Of a stretch of 56,411 nt of DNA, positions 8,655-16,821 are shown in pieces. The notes under the pieces are model-generated. The model did not search any database, was not told the DNA's origin, and saw only the letters and a list, made by a program, of their open reading frames with translations. Position numbers and translations under genes: made by a program. How positions within the stretch are numbered: the first letter of the stretch is position 1; every line of letters starts with the position of its first letter. Source of the stretch: a virus; the IMG/VR virus record IMGVR_UViG_3300003873_000009, positions 1-56,411 of that record; one strand, written 5' to 3'.

Positions 8655-9593
8655 CTACTGAATTTTAAATTTATATAAAAGTTTCTTACCTGTAGGTAAA
8701 TCACTTTGAGGATTTTCTTCTAATCCAAATCTATTGTATAGATTAATATCTATTGATCCTGTATCTGGATTAATAACCTCCTGAATCTGATACTGATATG
8801 GAGCAAAAATCAATGAACTTACGGAATCCTTATCTTTAAGTCCAACATAACAAAAGTCATCATATATAATTTGATCGTCTGCATAATTATTATTAAAATC
8901 ATTATTAAATTGATTTCTATTTAATGGAATAGGATTAATATAAAAATCTGTTCGTCCATATCTTCCAACAAAATAAGTACTTTTATTCTCCCTCTCACTC
9001 AAAACATAGGATGCAGTACCTAAAAAATACTTCGCCCATGTTGGAGATAAAATACAAAAGCTCTCTAATGTTTTAAATGAGTGTTCATTCATCTTAATTA
9101 CACATTCGGCTACTTTAGAAGATATTTGTGAAGTAATCCATCCTGTATTACTAGTATTAATATTAATAGGAGATTCAGTAACAGAGTTATTTCTTAAATA
9201 TTCTATTAGATAGAAGTTTTCTTGATCATCGGAAATACCTCTTAGAATATTAGCAGCTTTCTGTTTCGCATTATTTTTAAAGTTGTTTAATAAATCTTGC
9301 CATACTTCTCTAGTAAAGCCTGTAGGAATTTTAATATTCTGAGTGTAAATATCTTTTCGAAGTACTTCGAAATTACTAGTTCCTGGTTTCCTAAATGTAG
9401 TATATATACTACCCCAAGTACTATTTAATTCTTGAATCTCACATACAGAATATAATAAACTATTATTATATTTTTCATCTATTAGATATGATAGAATTTC
9501 TTGAGTAGGAGAGATATCGAAAGTAGTAGAAGATTCGGTTAATTTAATACCTGAATTTTCTTTTATAGTATCTAAGACCTTATTCAAAATCAT
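8655..9593 (-). CDS. gp23-like (HK97-fold) capsid-family protein, short form
   Basis: 312 residues. The second half aligns by eye with the C-terminal half of the T4 major capsid protein gp23: CILSPTWAKYFLGTASYVLS (like the IIAS..VVSALS segment), TYFVGRYGRTDFYINP (like VFAGVLGGRFKVYID), then FCYVGLKDKDSVSSLIFAPY and a final NRFGLEENP (like FTVGFKG...VFYSPYVPL and TRYGVQVNP). T4 gp23 has 521 residues, so this protein is much shorter. It sits in the sheath/fibre cluster with its own late promoter. It may be a vertex-like, decoration or tail-associated paralogue; this is inference. Confidence 0.5.
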   Translation of the reverse strand: MILNKVLDTIKENSGIKLTESSTTFDISPTQEILSYLIDEKYNNSLLYSVCEIQELNSTWGSIYTTFRKPGTSNFEVLRKDIYTQNIKIPTGFTREVWQDLLNNFKNNAKQKAANILRGISDDQENFYLIEYLRNNSVTESPININTSNTGWITSQISSKVAECVIKMNEHSFKTLESFCILSPTWAKYFLGTASYVLSERENKSTYFVGRYGRTDFYINPIPLNRNQFNNDFNNNYADDQIIYDDFCYVGLKDKDSVSSLIFAPYQYQIQEVINPDTGSIDINLYNRFGLEENPQSDLPTGKKLLYKFKIQ

Positions 9594-9605
9594 ACCTTTT
9601 TTAAT

Positions 9606-9613
9606 TATTTATA
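9606..9613 (-). promoter_or_regulatory. T4-type late promoter
   Basis: TATAAATA on the minus strand, about 15-20 bp before the gp23-like gene. Confidence 0.55.
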
Positions 9614-9617
9614 AGGT

Positions 9618-11291
9618 CTAAGAAAGAATATATACCAGTTGTCCTGAATCATAAATCATTCTATAATTATTTTCTAACATATTCTGAATTTCTGTCTTAT
9701 TCTCATCAAATTTATCTAATTTATTCTTTAATTTATATTTTTGAAATTTTTCTCTAGGATATAATATATTTTCACCTTGTTTAAAGTAACTATAATTAGG
9801 ATATGTTTTATGAGAAAAATTAAATCCTAATTGTTTATATAAATTACCTGTAGACCAGGATCTATTAGCATAACTAATAATAGAACCTTTATACCTACTC
9901 CTAAAATATTTTAATAATTTTGATGCTCCACCTATAATAGAGGTATTTAAACGATTAGAAAATCTTATAATTTCATAATCATATTTCTTATTATATCTGG
10001 ATTTCATAAATGTCATTACAGATACTAATTCGCTTTTATAGAAAAGACCAAGTTTAATAGATGATTTAGCACTACCTTGAAGATGAGTTTCTTCTAGAAA
10101 TTTTCTACTCTCATCTAAAGTAATTTCTCTGATAATACACTTTCTAGCAAATATTCTCTCAGATTTTCCTAGTTTGTTTCTAATTACAGATTTCCAAATA
10201 TCTTTTTTATTTTTCCACGAGTCTTCGTATATATGAAGAAGCTGAATATTATATTTTTCTGCTATTTCAGTTTTAACTAAATGTCTTTCTCTATTTTTTT
10301 TATTATTCTCTTTATTAAATCTAGAGAAACTACTAATACCTATAGAATGATCCATTAACCCATTAAATTCTATCGCTAGATTATAATCTGGTAGATAAAT
10401 ATCAAACTCTTTATTATCAAATCTCTTTCTATATATTATATTATATATATTTAAAGATTTAATGAATTCAGAAATTTCTACCTCATATTTAGAGGATCCT
10501 TTAGCACATAAAGAACAGCCATTACCATTCATATGATTATCTATTCTTTGAGTAAATTCTCCGTGTTCAGGACATATTATTTTAATATTTTCGTCTATTC
10601 TGCTATGAGATATAAATTTTGAGTAATTATACTTATTTCTGTGAGTTTCTCTAAATCTTAAGATAATATCCTCATGTAATAATCTACTATTTTCTGCAGA
10701 TATATCAAAACTACATCTAGGACACCCATACTCTATAAGATCCGGAAGAGATTTATAAAATTTTCCATGTTTTTTACATAATATAGGAAATTTAGTAAGG
10801 TAATTTTCATAATCCTCAAATCTTACTAGAGATAGATCAAAATTAAGTTTTTCTAATTCTTCTATATATTTATTAAAAGTTTTTAATTTTTGATTTTTAT
10901 TAGACTTTATTTTAGAGCATTTAGGACAACCCGATCCAGATATATGACTAGATGGTAGTTGCCAAAAATCACCATGTTCTATACATTTTATCTTTATTTT
11001 TTTATTAAGACCTTTATATGTATCTCTATAATATTCATAATGATCATGAATTTCTTCTGATCTTTTTTTAAATTCATCAAAATCTATTTTTCTAATTTCA
11101 TTAGATCTTTCTGCAGAACATCTCTTACAATCAAAACCCTTTAAATGACTATTAACTCGCTGAATAAATTCTCCATGAATTGGACATATTATAGTGATTT
11201 TATCTGAAACTTTTTTAAAGGATACTTTAGAGTAGTCAAATTTATTATTATGAATATATGATGATTGTTGTATAAATTCTTTTATAGTCAT
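9618..11291 (-). CDS. Homing endonuclease, Vsr/EDxHD-like, with four zinc-ribbon repeats
   Basis: 557 residues. Residues 1-265 hold four repeats of the form I-x-C-x-x-H-G-x-F ... G-C-x-x-C (about 34-59, 101-126, 170-195, 238-263), probably a zinc-dependent DNA-binding array. A nuclease core follows at about 270-350: FDIYLPDYNLAIEFNG, then H-S and QLLHIYEDSW, as in Vsr-like homing endonucleases. The C-terminal 180 residues (HLQG, G-G-A-S-K-L-L-K-Y-F, SYANRSW, LGFNF) are shared with the protein at 49550-51325. It lies between the sheath and gp23-like genes. It has no Shine-Dalgarno site: a TATTAT box lies five bases before the ATG. Confidence 0.85.
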   Translation of the reverse strand: MTIKEFIQQSSYIHNNKFDYSKVSFKKVSDKITIICPIHGEFIQRVNSHLKGFDCKRCSAERSNEIRKIDFDEFKKRSEEIHDHYEYYRDTYKGLNKKIKIKCIEHGDFWQLPSSHISGSGCPKCSKIKSNKNQKLKTFNKYIEELEKLNFDLSLVRFEDYENYLTKFPILCKKHGKFYKSLPDLIEYGCPRCSFDISAENSRLLHEDIILRFRETHRNKYNYSKFISHSRIDENIKIICPEHGEFTQRIDNHMNGNGCSLCAKGSSKYEVEISEFIKSLNIYNIIYRKRFDNKEFDIYLPDYNLAIEFNGLMDHSIGISSFSRFNKENNKKNRERHLVKTEIAEKYNIQLLHIYEDSWKNKKDIWKSVIRNKLGKSERIFARKCIIREITLDESRKFLEETHLQGSAKSSIKLGLFYKSELVSVMTFMKSRYNKKYDYEIIRFSNRLNTSIIGGASKLLKYFRSRYKGSIISYANRSWSTGNLYKQLGFNFSHKTYPNYSYFKQGENILYPREKFQKYKLKNKLDKFDENKTEIQNMLENNYRMIYDSGQLVYILS

Positions 11292-11296
11292 ATATT

Positions 11297-11318
11297 ATAA
11301 TATAATAATAGACTTAAA
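11297..11318 (-). promoter_or_regulatory. TTTAAG-N10-TATTAT promoter for a leaderless gene
   Basis: On the minus strand TTTAAG (11318-11313), a 10-base gap, TATTAT (11302-11297), five bases, then the ATG at 11291. This is the same geometry as the promoter of the homing endonuclease at 49550. Confidence 0.5.
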
Positions 11319-11324
11319 TTAGAC

Positions 11325-11363
11325 TTAAGAACCCGAGGGTTCTTAAAGAACCCGAGGGTTCTT
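11325..11363 (-). terminator. Tandem GC-rich palindromic hairpins after the sheath gene
   Basis: Two copies of AAGAACCC-GA-GGGTTCTT stand back to back (11328-11345 and 11346-11363), the first extended to a 22-bp palindrome (11325-11346). The sheath stop codon is 3 bases from the second. In this AT-rich genome the CCC/GGG stems stand out. They probably stop or protect the sheath transcript before the homing endonuclease, although no T run follows on the minus strand. Confidence 0.65.
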
Positions 11364-11365
11364 AA

Positions 11366-13471
11366 TTATGCACCGATTACGGTAGCGAAAGATCTTGTAC
11401 CTACGTTATTAAAGTTAAGTTTAATAAACTCAGCAGCATACATAGGTTTAATATAGATATCTACAACAAGTTCGTTTCTACTAATAACATCTGGAGTATT
11501 ATTAGTTTCATCACAAACTACTAAGAAATCCGAAATACCTCTACCAGCTTTTACACTAGATAGGAATGGATTAAACATTGCGAGAATAGCGTTGCGAGTA
11601 AAACTATCATTGAATTCAAAAGTCTGAGACTTAGCAGCTTTAGCCATAGCTCTCTCAAGAACATTAAATAAACCACGAACATTAATTCTATCAAAAGAAC
11701 TTGCATAATTAATAAGAGTTTTTTGACCCCATACTAAATTACCTTCTCCTGGAAAATTAACAACTGGATTAATATTATTCGAATAAAGAGCATCTCTCTG
11801 AGCTTGATTAGGACTGAATGAAATTCTATCAATATTTCTTAATCTACCTCTCTTAAGACCTGCTGAAGCCCACCATGAAGCTTGATTAGTATTAGTATTA
11901 GCTCTAAGTCCTGCCATATCACCAGCTAAACTAATCCATCTGAATTTTTTAGCATATCCATCAAAAATTCTAATATAATTTCCAAAATATGATGCAAACA
12001 TAGTTCTAACAAATGGAGGATTATTTTTAATTTTTCTAGTTATAGTATCTACTACTACAGCAGCTTTTTTACCGACTACATCTGAATAGGTAGCTCCTAT
12101 AAATGCTATACAATCTTGTCTTCTATCAGCTAATAAAGAGGCAGCCCTACCTTCATCAGTTTCATTACCGATTACTATATCAATAGGATATAATTCTTTA
12201 TCTTCTACGGTCATATATGCTTGCTCAATAGAATCTAAGTCTTGTACTAATGGAGAAACTCCTCCCCACAATTGTAAAGGACCTTGAACATAATTAGTAT
12301 TAGGAAGAGATGAATCTGCATTTACATCGAATCCCTGTGAATCTTTATATATTGCAGAATATATATAGGACTTGAAAGTTAAAGTAGTAATATCTCCTGT
12401 ATTTTGATCTGGTTGAGAATATACTACTACATCCATTTTACCTAGAGTTTGATTGTTTGTTACATATACAATATTTGAGTTTTCATTAATAACAGTTTCT
12501 ATATATTTAGATTTTCCATTTCCATCCACAGCAGAGATATCAAAAGATACTACATATTTTTCAATAGTATCACCATATCTAATAACAATTCCTACTTCAT
12601 CTTCACCTACTGGAGGATAATCAAAAATATCTAAAACTGATACACCTTTAAATACTTCTGCCGCTGTATTAATCGATTCACTGTACTCCACTTTTTGATC
12701 AGTAAAATCAAAAGAGTTAACAACAGCAATATCAATAGCTCCTAAATTACCAGCAGTTCTAGCAAAGAATCTTAACTTAACTTCGTTTTCGAAACCATAA
12801 AAATCTTTAGAATATTCAAATTCTGTAAAATTTTTAATAAGTTCATACTCTTGATTAAAGCTTGGTTGTTTTACTACTGCAGGATTAGTAATATCTCTAT
12901 AAGCATAAACACCCATATTTTGATGTTGAGCGAATACTATTATTTTACTTCCTGGAAGGATCTCGTATTTTAGTCCTGCATCTTCTTCAGTTTGAGTATC
13001 TTTATTCCATACTACAATTGTAACTGCATATGTTTGTGTAGAACTATCAAAATCTATATTTTTAACCTTATATTGAGCTTGATTTTCTTGTCCTTCAAAG
13101 GTAATAATAGAATTTCTATATATGTCTTTTACAGAACTTAGACCATTAATTAATCTATCGTCTACTGTATGATTTCCTGGAACTTCAATATTTGTTTTTG
13201 TTTTAGTTCCTGTTTCTGAATAAATTCTTGAAATAACTAACTTATCTGCATAGTCTAAAAATTTATAACATTGAAACCATTCATTATAATTTTTATCTGT
13301 AGGTTTTCCAAAGTAGTATTCCAGATCTTTTTTATTAGTAATTAAAAAAGGTTGTTCTATAGGACCTTTATCAAAATTACCAGCAAAGAATGCTACAGAA
13401 GTAGAGACACTAGGTACGATTGCAGAGTTATCAATTTCATTAATATATACTCCTGGGCTTAAATATGCCAT
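11366..13471 (-). CDS. gp18: Tail sheath protein (gp18-like)
   Basis: 701 residues (T4 gp18 has 659). The N-terminus MAYLSPGVYINEIDNSAIVP, with TSVAFFAGNFDKGP and W-F-Q-C-Y-K-F-L-D-Y-A, and the C-terminus YIKPMYAAEFIKLNF with TRSFATVIGA, are diagnostic of contractile sheath proteins. The sheath polymerises around the tail tube and contracts to drive it through the cell envelope. The mRNA has a leader of about 120 bases from the late promoter at 13590-13597. Hairpins and a homing endonuclease lie immediately downstream. Confidence 0.95.
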   Translation of the reverse strand: MAYLSPGVYINEIDNSAIVPSVSTSVAFFAGNFDKGPIEQPFLITNKKDLEYYFGKPTDKNYNEWFQCYKFLDYADKLVISRIYSETGTKTKTNIEVPGNHTVDDRLINGLSSVKDIYRNSIITFEGQENQAQYKVKNIDFDSSTQTYAVTIVVWNKDTQTEEDAGLKYEILPGSKIIVFAQHQNMGVYAYRDITNPAVVKQPSFNQEYELIKNFTEFEYSKDFYGFENEVKLRFFARTAGNLGAIDIAVVNSFDFTDQKVEYSESINTAAEVFKGVSVLDIFDYPPVGEDEVGIVIRYGDTIEKYVVSFDISAVDGNGKSKYIETVINENSNIVYVTNNQTLGKMDVVVYSQPDQNTGDITTLTFKSYIYSAIYKDSQGFDVNADSSLPNTNYVQGPLQLWGGVSPLVQDLDSIEQAYMTVEDKELYPIDIVIGNETDEGRAASLLADRRQDCIAFIGATYSDVVGKKAAVVVDTITRKIKNNPPFVRTMFASYFGNYIRIFDGYAKKFRWISLAGDMAGLRANTNTNQASWWASAGLKRGRLRNIDRISFSPNQAQRDALYSNNINPVVNFPGEGNLVWGQKTLINYASSFDRINVRGLFNVLERAMAKAAKSQTFEFNDSFTRNAILAMFNPFLSSVKAGRGISDFLVVCDETNNTPDVISRNELVVDIYIKPMYAAEFIKLNFNNVGTRSFATVIGA

Positions 13472-13589
13472 TTCATTTCCTTAATTTTTAGTCAATAATG
13501 AAAGTGTAATTCTCGATACCTTTTCTAGGGTTAGGGCTCTTCACCTCTAACAGCATCTCAAAGCCTATCACTACTCACTATTGCTAATT

Positions 13590-13597
13590 TATTTATA
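13590..13597 (-). promoter_or_regulatory. T4-type late promoter of the sheath gene
   Basis: TATAAATA on the minus strand, about 120 bp before the sheath ATG. Confidence 0.55.
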
Positions 13598-13609
13598 AAT
13601 TTATTTGTT

Positions 13610-13632
13610 TTTAAGTTTTATTACACTATAAT
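13610..13632 (+). promoter_or_regulatory. TTTAAG-N11-TATAAT promoter
   Basis: TTTAAG at 13610-13615 and TATAAT at 13627-13632. A leader with AAAGAGAAAAGGATAGAAAG follows directly before the ATG at 13662. The same promoter plus leader occurs at 39871 and 53632. Confidence 0.65.
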
Positions 13633-13661
13633 ATATTATATAAAGAGAAAAGGATAGAAAG

Positions 13662-14033
13662 ATGAGAAAGTCAGACATCAACAAAATGTTAAAAGAGTTT
13701 GGTTATGGTTATGTAAAAGTTGCAACCGGTGATTGGACTAAGCCAGAAAAATGTTATACTGATTTTAATGGTAAAAGAGTAAAAGGTATCAAAGCAACTC
13801 ATAGAGGTCCTCTTGATGTAACAGATGCTGCGGATAGACGCATTGAAGCAGTAAAATCTGATATTAAAGATACTTTTGAAGATGCAGGATTTACTGTTAA
13901 AAATGGTATTTTTGAAGCACCAGATGGAACTCTCAATTTTACATTGATGGAAATGACTTATCCACAATTTACTAGAAGTGCTAATATGGATGATGGTTAT
14001 ACTCAAGTAGTCCTAGTTCCTAACTATCTTTAG
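13662..14033 (+). CDS. Unknown early-type protein
   Basis: 123 residues, not recognised. The N-terminus MRKSDINKMLKEFGYGYVKV looks helical. The centre has HRGPLDVTDAADRRIEAVKS and the C-terminus a small beta region (DGYTQVVLVPNYL). It points against the surrounding sheath and tube genes and uses the early-type promoter and the conserved AAGGATAGAAAG leader, so it is probably expressed earlier than its neighbours. Its position between two late genes suggests a gain by insertion. Confidence 0.75.
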   Translation: MRKSDINKMLKEFGYGYVKVATGDWTKPEKCYTDFNGKRVKGIKATHRGPLDVTDAADRRIEAVKSDIKDTFEDAGFTVKNGIFEAPDGTLNFTLMEMTYPQFTRSANMDDGYTQVVLVPNYL

Positions 14034-14074
14034 AGAGGTTATATGATCTCAAAAAAAGTTGTTAGACATAAAAA

Positions 14075-14103
14075 CCTACTAGTCCTATAATAAAGACTAG
14101 AGG
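14075..14103 (-). terminator. Terminator after the tail-tube gene
   Basis: Stem CCT-(A)-CTAGTC / GACTAG-AGG with a 10-base loop. On the minus strand it is followed by TTTTTATG, a short T run. It lies between the convergent ends at 14033 (+) and 14122 (-). Confidence 0.6.
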
Positions 14104-14121
14104 GTGTATTCGAAGAATATT

Positions 14122-14697
14122 TTAGAGAGCGTTATCGTTTTTAGTAGGATTGATAGAGTCATACTTTCCTACTTCTTCTTTACCTGGTACCCAGTCAGAA
14201 TATGCAAACGTTACATCAAATTCTGCAAGCGTATCTGCACTGTCATCAGCATATGTAACCTCACCTATACTTTGAGGAAAGCAGTTATGTAGAGTATAAG
14301 TTGCTACAGGGTTACCTGCTGAGTCTAACTGTTCTACTCTTAAATCTGCAAAAATAGCTGAAGGATTTCCTGAATGTTTATTTTTTTGAAAATTATCACA
14401 TGCATCAGCCCATTTAATCAGATCTAATCTAAGAGAATGATCTTCTGTTAAATAGAATCCTACATTCCATGCATTATCAAAAGTAGTATCTCCAGGTAGG
14501 ATAAGTTTTCTACCTTGACTCCATACTTCTATTTGTCCTAATTCTTTTCCTGGAGCTGTAGCACTTTTCGCTAAAGCATCTACTGCGTCTAATGGAGTTT
14601 CTCCTGTAACTGCTGTAGGATATGAAAATGTTACTCTATATTTACTTGCTCGAGCTCCTGCTCCTAAAGCTGATGAAAGTTCTCTTATTGTAGCCAT
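14122..14697 (-). CDS. gp19: Tail tube protein (gp19-like)
   Basis: 191 residues (T4 gp19 has 163). MATIRELSSALGAGARASKY and RVTFSY at the start, TAPGKELGQIEVWSQGRKLI, then HNCFPQSIGEVTYADDSADT and FDVTFAYSDWVPG are the hallmarks of the T4 tube family. It polymerises into the rigid inner tube that carries DNA. Of the tube-fold genes here it is closest to the canonical form and ends the operon before a terminator, so it is the best candidate for the main tube subunit. Confidence 0.9.
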   Translation of the reverse strand: MATIRELSSALGAGARASKYRVTFSYPTAVTGETPLDAVDALAKSATAPGKELGQIEVWSQGRKLILPGDTTFDNAWNVGFYLTEDHSLRLDLIKWADACDNFQKNKHSGNPSAIFADLRVEQLDSAGNPVATYTLHNCFPQSIGEVTYADDSADTLAEFDVTFAYSDWVPGKEEVGKYDSINPTKNDNAL

Positions 14698-14721
14698 AAA
14701 GCTGTTCCTTTATTTTTTAAT

Positions 14722-14729
14722 TATTTATA
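14722..14729 (-). promoter_or_regulatory. T4-type late promoter
   Basis: TATAAATA on the minus strand, about 25 bp before the gp19-like gene. Confidence 0.6.
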
Positions 14730-14734
14730 AAATC

Positions 14735-15412
14735 TTAAGAGATTAATCCTCCAAGATTATCTCCTAGAATTGTCTGGAGAGCTGAGCTCTCTACATTATC
14801 TCCTATTTTTACATCTGAGAAGGCAAATGTTACAACCGTAGACGATATTTCAGATGTACTATCGTCTAATTGAATGTCCTCCACATTAATCGGAAATGCT
14901 CCTGTAATATTAACCTCAAATATAGAATCATTATCACCATTTAGTTGCTGTACTTTTATATCTTTTTGATAGTCTGGAGCTCGTCCTGATACTAAAAGCT
15001 GTGAAGGATCCTTTATGATGGATTTTACTTCTTTTACTGCATTTGTTAATGAATTAATCTCATTACCTACAATTCCTGCTAGAGTTCCTAAGTTTCCTAC
15101 AATTCCTGTACTTTTTAACTCCAAGGAATGCATATCCTGCATCCATTGTGTAAAATACTTTCTAGCTATCATATTTGAATCATTATAAAATGTTACTGTC
15201 CATGATCCTGAAAGAGATGTTTCTCCTACTATTTGCGTTTTTCTTCCTTTGACTACCACGTCAACTGGTGTTATAACTCTTCCCGGGATAGAGGTTGCAT
15301 GGCACATAATATCTAAGCTTCTTGTAATCTCTGATGTAGGAATTATTAATCTATATTTATTAGCTCTTGCTCCACTCTTTAAATTATTAATTAAATCATT
15401 TATTTTAGGCAT
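14735..15412 (-). CDS. Second gp19-like tail-tube-family protein
   Basis: 225 residues. The pattern is that of gp19: LKSGARANKYRLIIP at the start, ATSIPGRVITPVDVVVKGRK, SWTVTFYNDSN, then FEVNITGAFPINVEDIQLDD and VVTFAFSDVKIGD. An extra loop of about 45 residues (NLGTLAGIVGNEINSLTNAV and onward) interrupts the middle. Its start overlaps the stop of the upstream gene as TAATG. It may form a specialised ring at one end of the tube, as gp54, gp48 and gp3 do in T4, or a second tube layer. Confidence 0.8.
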   Translation of the reverse strand: MPKINDLINNLKSGARANKYRLIIPTSEITRSLDIMCHATSIPGRVITPVDVVVKGRKTQIVGETSLSGSWTVTFYNDSNMIARKYFTQWMQDMHSLELKSTGIVGNLGTLAGIVGNEINSLTNAVKEVKSIIKDPSQLLVSGRAPDYQKDIKVQQLNGDNDSIFEVNITGAFPINVEDIQLDDSTSEISSTVVTFAFSDVKIGDNVESSALQTILGDNLGGLIS

Positions 15413-16179
15413 TAAAATTCCTTATTAAGAAAATTGCTATATTTTTCTACTATTTCTTTTTTATTAGCAATAATTTTTTCATTAAAATTTGATGTAATTC
15501 CTACATAATCAAGAACAGTACTAGTAGCAGAATTAACAGCAGAATTAACAGCAGAATTAACAGCAGAATTAACAGCCCCTAAAGTTTCATCTACTAATGA
15601 TTCTGCAAGTCCCTTATTAGGTGTAGTGAAATCCTCATCTTTTTGCATAATTAAAAATGCAAATTCTACTTGAACTTCTAAAAAACCCGATGTACTACTA
15701 CTATCTAACTCTATATTTCCTATTTTAATAGGAAAAACATTACTAAATTTATATTTAGAAGAATTATCTCCTCTCCAATTCTTTGATATAATATTAATCG
15801 AACCAAATAAGCTATCCTTATTTTTGTTTTGCATAATTTTTACATCTCCATTAGGTTCTAGGGAGTTTAAATCAAGTCCTCTTTGCCACGTAATAAGATC
15901 CCTAAGTACTTTATGCTCCTCGTCTAAAAGTAGAGTAATGCTTAGCGTTCTTGTATAATCTGCTCTAGATATTGTATGAATAGTAGAGCCTTTAAAGGTA
16001 ATATCGTTATTTTTTGTCTCAGCTTCAGGAATAGAAAATGTTTTACATAATATATCGTATTGAGGTGAGCTTTTTTGAGGTTTTAGATTGCTCGGAAATG
16101 TAAATTCTACGGTAAAATTTGCAGGTCTAGAGAGATTTCCTCCAGCATCATATAGAAGATTCTTGATAGAATTTGACAT
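15412..16179 (-). CDS. Third gp19-like tail-tube-family protein with AVNS repeats
   Basis: 255 residues from the ATG complementary to 16177-16179 (MSNSIKNLLYDAGGNLSRPA), chosen because AGGAAT precedes it; a longer frame upstream lacks a good ribosome site. The tube pattern is clear: NFTVEFTFPSN, KTFSIPEAETKNNDITFKG, FSNVFPIKIGNIELDSSS, VQVEFAFLIMQ. After the domain comes a low-complexity linker of four A-V-N-S units and a helical tail of about 40 residues. A palindromic late promoter drives it together with the divergent gene at 16227. Confidence 0.75.
   Translation of the reverse strand: MSNSIKNLLYDAGGNLSRPANFTVEFTFPSNLKPQKSSPQYDILCKTFSIPEAETKNNDITFKGSTIHTISRADYTRTLSITLLLDEEHKVLRDLITWQRGLDLNSLEPNGDVKIMQNKNKDSLFGSINIISKNWRGDNSSKYKFSNVFPIKIGNIELDSSSTSGFLEVQVEFAFLIMQKDEDFTTPNKGLAESLVDETLGAVNSAVNSAVNSAVNSATSTVLDYVGITSNFNEKIIANKKEIVEKYSNFLNKEF
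15527..15574. repeat. Four exact 12-bp repeats
   Basis: GCAGAATTAACA is repeated four times without mismatch. It keeps the frame and encodes A-V-N-S repeats in the linker of the third tube-like protein. Copy number could vary by slippage. Confidence 0.95.
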
Positions 16180-16196
16180 ATGTATATTCCTATTTT

Positions 16197-16210
16197 TATA
16201 AATATTTATA
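16197..16210. promoter_or_regulatory. Palindromic bidirectional late promoter
   Basis: TATAAATATTTATA reads as TATAAATA on both strands, the two copies overlapping by two bases. It lies between divergent tube-family genes (minus start 16179, plus start 16227), each within 20 bp. Confidence 0.65.
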
Positions 16211-16226
16211 AAAAGTAGGTATTTTC

Positions 16227-16775
16227 TTGAAGATAGATGATATAGTCTCAAAAGCATATAGTACTAATTGGGTCCTGTCTGATGAATTTGTAGTATCAAT
16301 AGATCCTACAAAAGATAATGGAATATCTCAAGAAGAATGGAATATGGCTGTTGTCTCTATGACATCTCCCGAACTATCTGCTCAAGAAGGAGATATAGTT
16401 TTAGGAGGGGCTAGAAGGGTAACCTCCAGAATTCAAGATGTTTTTAGATTTACTATTACTTTTAGAGATTTTGATCAAAATAAATTAAGATCTTATTTTG
16501 AAACAAAATTTGCACTACAACAAAAGCTATATCCTGAAGATATAGAAACAGAGATTACTGTAAGACATTTTACAAATGATGTAGGATCTCCTATATTTAA
16601 TACTAAGGCACTAATTACTAATATATCAGGTGCTAATTTTAATAACTCCGAATCTAGTATTCAAGAATTTACTGTTTCATTTTCTTCAGGATGGATTTCA
16701 TCACCTAATACTCCGTTCTTTGGTACTTCTGGATTTGATGAGTTCGTAGATGACCTAACATTCTATATATCTTAA
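16227..16775 (+). CDS. Tail-tube-fold protein (divergent copy)
   Basis: 182 residues from a TTG start (MKIDDIVSKAYSTNWVLSDE) behind AGTAGGT. The layout matches the tube fold: FVVSIDP at the start, AVVSMTSPELSAQEGDIVLG, FRFTITFRDFDQNKLRSYFE, TKALITNISGANFNNSESSI and EFTVSFSSGW. It lacks the long insertions of its neighbours. As the first gene of the plus-strand baseplate block it is a candidate tube-initiator or tube-terminator ring protein. Confidence 0.65.
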   Translation: MKIDDIVSKAYSTNWVLSDEFVVSIDPTKDNGISQEEWNMAVVSMTSPELSAQEGDIVLGGARRVTSRIQDVFRFTITFRDFDQNKLRSYFETKFALQQKLYPEDIETEITVRHFTNDVGSPIFNTKALITNISGANFNNSESSIQEFTVSFSSGWISSPNTPFFGTSGFDEFVDDLTFYIS

Positions 16776-16797
16776 GGAATAACTAAGCTTTTTTTAT

Positions 16798-16803
16798 TAT
16801 AAT
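16798..16803 (+). promoter_or_regulatory. Possible -10 promoter element
   Basis: TATAAT preceded at 10 bp by CTAAG, a relative of the TTTAAG box. A TAGGAGG ribosome site and the ATG at 16822 follow. Confidence 0.4.
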
Positions 16804-16821
16804 AAGAAAATAGGAGGTATC

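Larger units (their letters stand above)
13472..13661. other. Divergent control region between sheath and a plus-strand early gene
   Basis: The 190-bp gap holds the sheath 5' leader on the minus strand, a late promoter (13590-13597, minus), and an early-type promoter on the plus strand (13610-13632). The sheath leader can fold GTTAG/CTAAC with a 12-base loop. No gene is visible inside. Confidence 0.6.

Noticed and set aside
15412-16257. Longer start (26 extra residues) for the third tube-like protein
   Set aside because: The extension has no ribosome site, crosses the late promoter and overlaps the divergent gene; the inner ATG has AGGAAT before it.
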